Made by a program: the position numbers and the translations under genes
Part shown: positions 23,725 through 31,319 of the stretch, in pieces
How the letters are laid out: every line of letters starts with the position of its first letter
Numbering within the stretch: the stretch's first letter is position 1
The notes under the pieces: generated by a model
What the model saw: only the letters and a program-made list of their open reading frames with translations
Databases searched by the model: none
What the model was told of the DNA's origin: nothing
DNA from: UMGS2069 sp900557585
Lineage (GTDB): Bacteria > Bacillota > Clostridia > Christensenellales > UBA1242
NCBI GenBank assembly: GCA_902476355.1
Contig: CABSCS010000004.1
Span: forward strand, 1-64,000
Direction of reading: 5' to 3'
Length of the DNA: 64,000 bases

Positions 23725-25458
23725 ATGTATAGAACAATAACATGCAAAGAACTTGACGAGTCTTATATTGGAAAAACCGTTCAAGTTGCAGGGTGGGTGA
23801 AGGTTGTTCGTGACCACGGCGGAATTGTATTTATCGACCTTCGCGACAAATATGGGTTTGTGCAACTTAAAACCTATGACGACAGTTTGCTTGTTTCGCT
23901 TTCAAAAGAAAGTGTAATCAGCGTTACAGGAACTGTTCAAAAACGTGATGAAGACACGATTGATGAAAAATCAAAACTTGGAACAATTGAAATTTTAATT
24001 GAAAAAATGGAGGTTCTTTCAAGAGCAAAACACATGCTTCCTTTCGAAATTGAAGAAAGCCGAAAAACAAGCGAAGATATTCGTTTGAAATATCGCTATC
24101 TTGACCTTCGAAGCAGTGAAATGCAAAGAAAAATCAAACTTCGCAGTGATGTTCTTTATGACATGAGAACAATCATGCGTGAAAAAGGATTTGAAGAAAT
24201 TCAAACTCCAATTCTGTCAGTTTCAAGCCCCGAGGGGGCAAGAGACTATTTGGTGCCAAGCAGAGTTCATAAAGGCAAATTTTATGCACTTCCACAAGCA
24301 CCACAACAATATAAACAACTTTTGATGTGTGCAGGCTTTGATAAATATTTTCAAATTGCACCATGTTTCAGAGATGAAGATGCAAGAGCCGACCGTTCTC
24401 CTGGAGAGTTTTATCAACTTGACATGGAAATGAGTTTTGCAACGCAAGAAGATGTTTTTGCGGTTTGTGAAGACCTTCTTTATCAAATCTTTTCTAAATA
24501 TGGAACAAAGAAAATGCCAGACAAGCACTTTGTGAAAATTCCATATAAAGAGGCGCTAATCAAATATGGAAGCGACAAGCCAGACCTTCGCATTAAAATT
24601 GAAATGCAAAGTTTGGACAAAATTTTCGAGAAAACCGAGTTTTCTGCTTTCCGCGGAAAAACAATTGAAGGATTTTCTGTTCATGCTGATGGACAACCTC
24701 GTTCGTTTTATGATAAACTTACAGAAGAGATATTATCTCTTGGAGGAAAAGGTCTTGCGTGGGTTCGTGTTTTGGACGACGGCTCACTTAAAGGCCCAAT
24801 TGTAAAATTCATTTCAGAAGAAGAGTGCGAAATGCTCAAAAAAGCAACAAAAGCACAAGTTGGTGACGACATTTTTGTTATTGCAGACGACAGCGCGAAA
24901 AAGTGTTTTATGCTTGCATCAACACTTCGAACAAGAGTTGGCGAAGCACTTCATCTTAAAGATGACAGCGAATATAAGTTCTGCTGGATTGTGGACTTTC
25001 CGATGTATGAAAAAGACGAAGACTCTGGTGAAATTGGATTTTGTCACAACCCTTTCAGCCTTCCACAAGGCGGGCTTAAATCACTTGAAGAAAAAGACCC
25101 TCTTGAAATATTAGCATATCAATATGACGTTGTTGTTGATGGTGTTGAACTTTCAAGTGGTGCCGTTAGAAGCACAGACGAAAAAACAATGCTCAAAGCG
25201 TTTGAAATTGCAGGATATTCTGCCGAAGAAGTTGAAAGAAAGTTTGGTGCGCTTTACACCGCTTTCCAATATGGTGCTCCGCCACACGCAGGAATTGCCC
25301 CTGGCGTAGACCGCATTTTGATGCTTCTTCTTGGCGAAACAAGCATCAGAGAAGTTATCGCTTTTCCAATGAGTTCAAAAGCACAAGATTTGATGATGGG
25401 CGCTCCAAGCATCGTAACCGAAGAACAACTTCGTGAGATTCACATTAAAATTAGATAG
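23725..25458 (+). CDS. aspS: Aspartyl-tRNA synthetase, probably non-discriminating
   Basis: This charges tRNA-Asp with aspartate and, if non-discriminating, also tRNA-Asn for later amidation by GatCAB. The 577-aa protein is the bacterial form: OB-fold anticodon domain (1-105), class II motif 2 (FRDEDARADRSPGEFYQLD), a GAD insertion (about 280-410) and motif 3 (GIAPGVDRILMLL). His31 in VRDHGG of the anticodon domain is the residue typical of non-discriminating enzymes such as that of Pseudomonas, where the E. coli enzyme has Leu. AGGAG precedes the ATG. The gene is first in aspS-gatC-gatA-gatB and lies behind the Asn attenuator. Confidence 0.96.
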   Translation: MYRTITCKELDESYIGKTVQVAGWVKVVRDHGGIVFIDLRDKYGFVQLKTYDDSLLVSLSKESVISVTGTVQKRDEDTIDEKSKLGTIEILIEKMEVLSRAKHMLPFEIEESRKTSEDIRLKYRYLDLRSSEMQRKIKLRSDVLYDMRTIMREKGFEEIQTPILSVSSPEGARDYLVPSRVHKGKFYALPQAPQQYKQLLMCAGFDKYFQIAPCFRDEDARADRSPGEFYQLDMEMSFATQEDVFAVCEDLLYQIFSKYGTKKMPDKHFVKIPYKEALIKYGSDKPDLRIKIEMQSLDKIFEKTEFSAFRGKTIEGFSVHADGQPRSFYDKLTEEILSLGGKGLAWVRVLDDGSLKGPIVKFISEEECEMLKKATKAQVGDDIFVIADDSAKKCFMLASTLRTRVGEALHLKDDSEYKFCWIVDFPMYEKDEDSGEIGFCHNPFSLPQGGLKSLEEKDPLEILAYQYDVVVDGVELSSGAVRSTDEKTMLKAFEIAGYSAEEVERKFGALYTAFQYGAPPHAGIAPGVDRILMLLLGETSIREVIAFPMSSKAQDLMMGAPSIVTEEQLREIHIKIR

Positions 25459-25469
25459 GAGAAAAGAAA

Positions 25470-25736
25470 ATGCAAATTGACATTAAACATCTTGAAAGTT
25501 TAAGCAAACTTGAATTTGATGAGAGCAAAGAAAAACAATTTGAAAAAGACCTTGAAAAGATTTTGGATTTCGTTGATGAAATCACAAAACTAAATCTTCC
25601 AAAAGAAGACAAGTCAAAAGCCATGTCAATCTCTGCTCTTCGTGAAGATGAACCAGCAGTGGGTGATTTTGACCCTCTTTCTAACGCTCCGGACAAAAAG
25701 GATGGGTGCTATAAAGTGCCATTGGTGGTGGAATAA
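25470..25736 (+). CDS. gatC: Asp/Glu-tRNA amidotransferase subunit C
   Basis: This small subunit clamps GatA and GatB together. The 88-aa product has the family start IDIKHLESLSKLEFDESK, a DFVDEITKLN helix and the C-terminal stretch LREDEPAVGDFDPLSNAP. An AGGAG site precedes the ATG. The stop TAA shares its last A with the gatA ATG. Confidence 0.93.
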   Translation: MQIDIKHLESLSKLEFDESKEKQFEKDLEKILDFVDEITKLNLPKEDKSKAMSISALREDEPAVGDFDPLSNAPDKKDGCYKVPLVVE

Positions 25737-27139
25737 TGGACTTTTTAAAAATGAGCATAAAACAAATTTCAGATGGCGTGAAAAAACAAGATTTTTCAGC
25801 CGAAGAAGTTGTGAAATTTTTTATTGACAGAATTGAAAAATACAAGGAATATAATGCCATTATCGAGGTTTTTGATGATGCAGAGCAAAAGGCAAAAGCG
25901 ATTGATGAAAAAATCAAAAGTGGCGAAAAACTTGGAGAGATGGCGGGCGTTCCTGTCATCTTGAAAGACAACATTTTATATTTGGGGCACAAAATGAGTG
26001 TTGCAAGTGCATTCATGAAAGATTATGTTGCTCCGTACAGTGCAACAATTGTGAAAAAACTTAAAAAAGCGGGCGCAGTTATCATTGCTCGTGCAAACAT
26101 GGACGAATTTGCAATGGGTGGAAGCACTGAAAACAGTGTTTATGGCGTAACACTGAACTCAAAAGACAAAACTCGTGTTGCGGGTGGTTCTTCTGGTGGA
26201 AGTGCGACTGCGGTTGCTTTGGGGCTTGCTCCTGTTGCAATTGGAACAGATACTGGTGGTTCTATTCGTCAACCAAGTTCTTTTAACGGCACTGTTGGAA
26301 TAAAACCAACCTATGGCACTGTGTCAAGATATGGCATTGTTGCGTTTGCGTCTTCAACCGACCAAGCATCACCAATCACAAGGACAATTGAGGATAACGA
26401 ACTTGTTTTGAAAATCATGGCGGGCAAAGACCAGTTTGACCAAACATCAATTGAAAACGATTTTGGAGTGGCAAAGAAAACTTATACCATTGGGCTTTGC
26501 AAAGAATTGATGGACAAAATCCAAAAACTTGAACAATATCCACTTTTTGAAAAGAAGATTAAAGATTTTGAAAAGGCAGGATTTATCATTAAACAAGTCA
26601 GTGTTCCACACATTGCAAGCAGTCTTGCGTGCTACTATGTTTTAACCCCTGCCGAGGCAACAAGCAACCTTGCAAGATTTGACGGAGTGAAATATACAAC
26701 TCGTGCAAAAGATGCAAAAACAATTGATGAAATTTTAATAAAAAGCCGAAGCCAAGGTTTTGGTGACGAAGTGAAAAGAAGAATCATACTTGGAAACTTT
26801 GTTTTGTCAAGCGGATATTTTGATGCCTACTATAAAAAGGCAAAGGAACTTCAACAACTTTTGAAAAAAGAGTTTGCAAAGGCGTTTGAAGAGTGCGATG
26901 TGATCATAACTCCAACAACCCCAGACGTGGCTTTCAAAATTGGAGAAAAAAGCAAAGACCCAATCAGCATGTATCTTGAAGACTTGTTCACGGTTCCTGC
27001 ATCAATTTCTGGAATACCAGCAATAAGTGTTCCATATGCAGAAAAACAGGGTTTGCCTCTTGGCATGCAAATCATTGGAAAAGAAAAGTCGGAAAGTGTT
27101 TTATATGACATTGCAAAATGTATCATGGAGGAAAAATAA
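25736..27139 (+). CDS. gatA: Asp/Glu-tRNA amidotransferase subunit A
   Basis: GatA releases ammonia from Gln or Asn for the amidation of mischarged tRNA. The amidase-signature triad is visible: Lys in VPVILKDN (about residue 79), the cis-Ser in GGSSGGSATAVALG and the nucleophile Ser in GTDTGGSIRQPSS. The 467-aa length is normal. The gene overlaps gatC by 1 nt and gatB by 1 nt, so the three subunits are translationally coupled. Confidence 0.96.
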   Translation: MDFLKMSIKQISDGVKKQDFSAEEVVKFFIDRIEKYKEYNAIIEVFDDAEQKAKAIDEKIKSGEKLGEMAGVPVILKDNILYLGHKMSVASAFMKDYVAPYSATIVKKLKKAGAVIIARANMDEFAMGGSTENSVYGVTLNSKDKTRVAGGSSGGSATAVALGLAPVAIGTDTGGSIRQPSSFNGTVGIKPTYGTVSRYGIVAFASSTDQASPITRTIEDNELVLKIMAGKDQFDQTSIENDFGVAKKTYTIGLCKELMDKIQKLEQYPLFEKKIKDFEKAGFIIKQVSVPHIASSLACYYVLTPAEATSNLARFDGVKYTTRAKDAKTIDEILIKSRSQGFGDEVKRRIILGNFVLSSGYFDAYYKKAKELQQLLKKEFAKAFEECDVIITPTTPDVAFKIGEKSKDPISMYLEDLFTVPASISGIPAISVPYAEKQGLPLGMQIIGKEKSESVLYDIAKCIMEEK

Positions 27140-28545
27140 TGGAATTTGATGTTGTAATCGGGCTTGAAATTCATGCCGAACTTAAAACAAAAACCAAAGT
27201 TTTTTGCTCTTGTAAAAACGAATTTGGTGCAAAGCCAAACACAAACACTTGTCCAATTTGCACAGGTGCACCGGGTGCTTTGCCAATTTTAAACAAAAAA
27301 GCAGTTGAACTTTGCATCAAGGCGGGGCTTTGTTTTGGTTGTAAAATCAACAACTATGCCGTGATGGAAAGAAAAAACTATTTCTATCCAGACCTTTCAA
27401 AAGCCTATCAAATTTCGCAAATGGTTCACCCAATTTGCCTTGGTGGAAAAGTGGTTTTGGACAGCGGAAAAGAAATGCTTTTGAACCGCATTCACCTTGA
27501 AGAAGATGCCGGAAAACTTGTTCACGTTTCAAAAGCGGTTGGAACACTTATCGACTATAACCGTGGCGGAACCCCTCTCATTGAAATTGTAACCGAACCT
27601 GTGTTTTCATGTGCAGAAGAGGTTGATGAGTTTTTGAAAAAAGTTCGTGAAACTTTGATTTTTGCAGATGTTGCAAACTGCAAAATGGAACAAGGAGGAA
27701 TGAGGTGCGATGTGAACTTGTCGCTTAAACCAAAGGGCTCAAACGTTCTTGGAACACGAACCGAAATGAAAAACCTTAACTCTTTTAAAAGTGTTTCGCG
27801 TGCCATTTTATATGAGATTGAAAGACAAAAAGATGTTCTTTCTCACGGCGGAACCATATATCAAGAAACTCGAAAATGGGATGACTCTCTTGGTGAAAAC
27901 TTCACAATGCGAACAAAAGAAGAAGCCCAAGACTATCGCTATTTTCCAGACCCAGACATTTTGCCTTTCACAATTTCAGATGAAGATGTTTCTCGCATTA
28001 AAAACGAAATTCCAGCCTTGCCACAAGCAAGAAGAGAAAAATATGTTTCAGAATATGGAATTTCTAAAATTGACAGCGAACATTTAACAGACAGTAAATA
28101 TGTTTCGGACTATTTTGAAAAATGTGTTTCACTTTTTGACAAGCCAAAGAAAATCAGCAACTGGATTTTGACAGATTTGTTCCGTCTTGTGAAAGATGAA
28201 AAAAGTTTTGTTTTCCCAGTTTCAGAAGAAGAGTTGGTTTTAATTATAAAAATGGTTGAAGATGGAAAACTTACAAAAACAAACGGGCTTGTTGTTTTGG
28301 ACGAAACCATAAAAACTCACAAAAATCCAGAAGAAATTGCAAAAGAAAAGAATCTCATTTCTATTATTTCAGAAGAAGACATCAAAAAGATTTTGGAAAG
28401 ATTTAAAGCCGAAAATCCAAAAGCAGTTGAAGACTTTAAAAAAGACCCAAAGGTTACGAGTTTTATTATTGGTTATGTAATGAAAAACACACAAGGCAAA
28501 GCAAACGGAACTCTTGTTCGCGATTTGATTTCAAAAATGTTTTAA
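27139..28545 (+). CDS. gatB: Asp/Glu-tRNA amidotransferase subunit B
   Basis: GatB binds the mischarged tRNA, phosphorylates the carboxylate and amidates it. The start EFDVVIGLEIHAELKTKTK is canonical. A zinc site is formed by CSC...CPIC, the kinase centre includes NRIHLEEDAGKL, and a C-terminal YqeY-like tail domain (last 120 residues) binds tRNA. I start at the ATG 27139 (GGAGG 8 nt upstream) rather than at 27118. The product is 468 aa. No asnS is seen in the window, so this complex may be the only source of Asn-tRNA, though GatCAB can also serve Gln. Confidence 0.96.
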   Translation: MEFDVVIGLEIHAELKTKTKVFCSCKNEFGAKPNTNTCPICTGAPGALPILNKKAVELCIKAGLCFGCKINNYAVMERKNYFYPDLSKAYQISQMVHPICLGGKVVLDSGKEMLLNRIHLEEDAGKLVHVSKAVGTLIDYNRGGTPLIEIVTEPVFSCAEEVDEFLKKVRETLIFADVANCKMEQGGMRCDVNLSLKPKGSNVLGTRTEMKNLNSFKSVSRAILYEIERQKDVLSHGGTIYQETRKWDDSLGENFTMRTKEEAQDYRYFPDPDILPFTISDEDVSRIKNEIPALPQARREKYVSEYGISKIDSEHLTDSKYVSDYFEKCVSLFDKPKKISNWILTDLFRLVKDEKSFVFPVSEEELVLIIKMVEDGKLTKTNGLVVLDETIKTHKNPEEIAKEKNLISIISEEDIKKILERFKAENPKAVEDFKKDPKVTSFIIGYVMKNTQGKANGTLVRDLISKMF

Positions 28546-28555
28546 ACTTTCAAAT

Positions 28556-28586
28556 AAAAAAATCATGCAATTTTGCATGATTTTTT
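28556..28586 (+). terminator. Terminator of the aspS-gatCAB operon
   Basis: A strong hairpin (AAAAAATCATGCAA with TTGCATGATTTTTT) follows the gatB stop. Confidence 0.88.
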
Positions 28587-28713
28587 CTTTGTTTATGGGT
28601 TTGTTTTATATGTTTTGCGTTTTTTAATATAGATTTATGTTTTTATGTTGATATATTGTTTTAAAAACTGCAAAAACGGTTATTTTTGTGCGGTTTTTGT
28701 GTGAAATTTTGCA

Positions 28714-29967
28714 TTATTTGTTTATAATATTGTTTAAAGCAATCATAATGCCAAGTTTGCCATATTCATAGGTCAGTCCGCCTTGCATAAATGCGAAATA
28801 TGGTGGGGTCATTGGGCCGTCGCAACTAAGTTCAATTGTCGCACCAGAAATGAAACTTCCGCCAGCCATAACCTCGTCATGAGGATAGCCGTCCATAGGG
28901 GCAGGAACAGGAGTAACAAAACTGTCAATTGGGCAACCAAATTGAATTCCTTTGCAAAATTCAACAAGATTTTCTGCGGTGTTCAATTTGATTGTTTGAA
29001 TAATGTCGGTTCTTTTTTCATCAAAAGTTGGTGAGACTTCATATCCAAGTTCTTCAAGCATTGCGCTTGCGAAAACAGCGGTTTTAACAGATGATGCAAC
29101 AACAGATGGTGCAACATAAAGTCCACGATAGAAATCCAAGTTTTCGTTCAGGTTTGCACCAATGTTTTTTCCAATGCATGGGGCAGAAAAGCGTTCGGCA
29201 ACATCTTCAATAAGTTCTTTTTTGCCAACAACATATCCGCCAGTTCTTGCAACTCCACCGCCAAGATTTTTCATGAGAGAACCAACCAAAATGTCGCAAC
29301 CAACTTCGGTTGGTTCTTTTTCTTCAACAAGGTCGCCATAGCAGTTGTCAACCATGATGATAACTTTTTTATCAACTTCTCTAATTGCTTTGCAAACTCT
29401 TTCAATTTTATCAATTGTCAAACTTTTGCGGTCGCTATATCCACGGCTTCTTTGAATTTCAACAAGTTTAACATCATGTTTTGAAAGTCTTTTCACAATT
29501 GCAGGAATGTCAAAATCGTTGCCATCAAGTTCGATTTGCTCATATTTTGCGCCATATTTTAGAAGTGAGTTTCTGCTGTTTCCTTCGGTTCCAATAACAC
29601 TTTTAAGTGTGTCATATGGGTCGCCAGAAATTGAAATGAAAGTGTCACCAGGCTTCAAAAGTCCAAAAAAGGTGAGAGCCAAGGCGTGTGTTCCAGACAT
29701 GATTTGGTTTCGAACAAGTGCGTCTTCTGCTCCGAAAATGCGAGCATAGATTCTTTCAAGTTTGTCGCGTCCTTCGTCATAGAAACCATAGCCAGTAATT
29801 TCGTTAAAGTCGGTTGTTGTCACTCTTTCGGCTTGAAATGCTTGAAGCACTTTTGCAGAGTTTTTCATGCAAATGCGGTCAATGTTTTCAAAAATTGGTT
29901 TAATTTTCTCTTCGGTTTTTTCTGCAAGAGAAACAAGTTCTTTGCTAAAATTATAATTGTTATACAT
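28714..29967 (-). CDS. Methionine gamma-lyase family PLP protein (YnbB/aluminum-resistance type)
   Basis: This is a fold-type I PLP enzyme of the family often labelled aluminum resistance or YnbB; its real substrate is not established. The 417-aa product shows the family block GYGFYDEGRDKLERIYARIF, the PLP contact MSGTHALALTFF, the Asp of IIMVDNCYGDLVE, and the PLP Lys in SLMKNLGGGVA. The C-terminus holds a conserved block around PAPMDGYPHDEVMAGGSF. The ATG at 29967 follows GGAGAAAAG. It is a single gene. Confidence 0.9.
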   Translation of the reverse strand: MYNNYNFSKELVSLAEKTEEKIKPIFENIDRICMKNSAKVLQAFQAERVTTTDFNEITGYGFYDEGRDKLERIYARIFGAEDALVRNQIMSGTHALALTFFGLLKPGDTFISISGDPYDTLKSVIGTEGNSRNSLLKYGAKYEQIELDGNDFDIPAIVKRLSKHDVKLVEIQRSRGYSDRKSLTIDKIERVCKAIREVDKKVIIMVDNCYGDLVEEKEPTEVGCDILVGSLMKNLGGGVARTGGYVVGKKELIEDVAERFSAPCIGKNIGANLNENLDFYRGLYVAPSVVASSVKTAVFASAMLEELGYEVSPTFDEKRTDIIQTIKLNTAENLVEFCKGIQFGCPIDSFVTPVPAPMDGYPHDEVMAGGSFISGATIELSCDGPMTPPYFAFMQGGLTYEYGKLGIMIALNNIINK

Positions 29968-30032
29968 TTTCTTTTCTCCAAATATGAAAACATTTTATCA
30001 CAAATCAAATGCATTTCCAAGTGAAAATAAAA

Positions 30033-30056
30033 AAATCAGGGAAAACCCTGATTTTG
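30033..30056 (-). terminator. Terminator of the six-helix membrane protein gene
   Basis: AATCAGGG and CCCTGATT form a stem just after the stop at 30074 on the minus strand. Confidence 0.75.
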
Positions 30057-30073
30057 TTTTGTGTCTAAACCTA

Positions 30074-30745
30074 TTATTTTTGAAGTTCTGCAAGTTTTGC
30101 TTTGAGTTCTTCATTTTCTTGTTTAAGTCTCAAATTTTCTTTTTTGAGCATTTCAAGTTCGCTTTCTTGTTTTGTTTCTGGTTTATCACCATCTTTTCTT
30201 TTTGATGCAATAACAGAAGAAGCAATCAAAAGTCCAGCTGTAACAATTGCGTCAATAATCAAAACTTCAAGCATACCTTTGATTTCAAGAAGGTTAAATC
30301 CACCAATAAGAATTGAAATCATAATTGCCAAAACGCCAAGAGCAACATAGGTTGGAATTTGAAGTCCAAGAAGAGACTTTTGAAGTTTAGAATAAATTGA
30401 AAGAACAGCAATGAATGCAACACTTAAAACTGCAACGATTCCGGTGATTCTGTTGAACACGTTATAGTTGAAAAGAAGTGGAGAACAGAAAACAACAAGA
30501 GCCATTAAAACAGAAAGTGCCAAAAGTCCAAGTCCAACAAATCCAAGGATTCTTTTTCTTTCAATAATATTGATTTCGCTGATTGCAATTGCGCATGCAA
30601 GTGATGTCGTTGCAAAAATCAAAAGGAAGCGGAGCGCGATGCCGTGGAAAACATCAACCTTGAAAACCGCCAAAATAAGCATCAAACAAGAAATTGCAAG
30701 TGTTACAAGCGAAACAATCATTAAACTTTTTTTAGTTTTGTTCAT
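30074..30745 (-). CDS. Six-helix membrane protein with C-terminal coiled coil
   Basis: I do not recognise the family. The 223-aa product has six hydrophobic helices within residues 8-185 and ends in a highly charged heptad-like helix (ESELEMLKKENLRLKQENEE and on), a clear coiled coil likely on the cytoplasmic side. The frame continues 15 codons upstream, but the ATG at 30745 has AAAGGAG at 7 nt. It is a single gene with its own terminator. Confidence 0.75.
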   Translation of the reverse strand: MNKTKKSLMIVSLVTLAISCLMLILAVFKVDVFHGIALRFLLIFATTSLACAIAISEINIIERKRILGFVGLGLLALSVLMALVVFCSPLLFNYNVFNRITGIVAVLSVAFIAVLSIYSKLQKSLLGLQIPTYVALGVLAIMISILIGGFNLLEIKGMLEVLIIDAIVTAGLLIASSVIASKRKDGDKPETKQESELEMLKKENLRLKQENEELKAKLAELQK

Positions 30746-30921
30746 AGTTTTCTCCTTTAATATTGTTGTTTTTGTATTACCATAAAACACACGTGTTTGG
30801 CAAACGATTTTTGGCTTTAAACATGCTTTTTATTGTTTTTTGTGCAAAAATTGCACCTTTTTATATGTTTGTTTGCGGATTTTCTGTAAATATTATAGAA
30901 TATGTGTGGGGAAAAGATAAA

Positions 30922-31145
30922 ATGAAAAAAGAAAAGTAGTCATCATTTCGGGTGCAATAAGTGGAATTTTGGTTCTTTTAAGTGTTTTGGTTTATCTTGT
31001 TTTAGGAATCGTAATAAATTGGTGGAACCCGGGTTGGGTTATCGTTGTTGCTGCTGCCATTTTAAGTGCAAAATTATCAGTTTTAACAAACATGATTATT
31101 GAACTTAAAAAAGCAGAAACCGAAGCGAAAGATAAAACCGAATAA
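30922..31145 (+). pseudogene. Two-helix membrane protein, frame broken in a 6-A run after the ATG
   Basis: After the ATG at 30922 (GGGGAAAAG upstream) the frame hits TAG at codon 6. Adding one A to the A6 run (30925-30930) opens a frame of about 73 codons to TAA 31145, with a basic start (MKKRKVV), two hydrophobic helices and a charged tail (ELKKAETEAKDKTE). That pattern fits a real small membrane protein rather than chance. The gene is dead, phase-variable, or rescued by slippage in the A run. Confidence 0.55.
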
Positions 31146-31319
31146 AACAAATAACGAAGAGTCTTGATTTCAAGTCTTTTTTTTGTTTGATTATTATTAT
31201 AATAAAATCCAAAGCTGAACACATTCGACAAATTTGTTTAAAACAAATTATGAAAATCATTATTATTTGGCGCGTTTCATATGATATAATGAAGAAAATC
31301 AATAAAAAGGTGAACAAAA

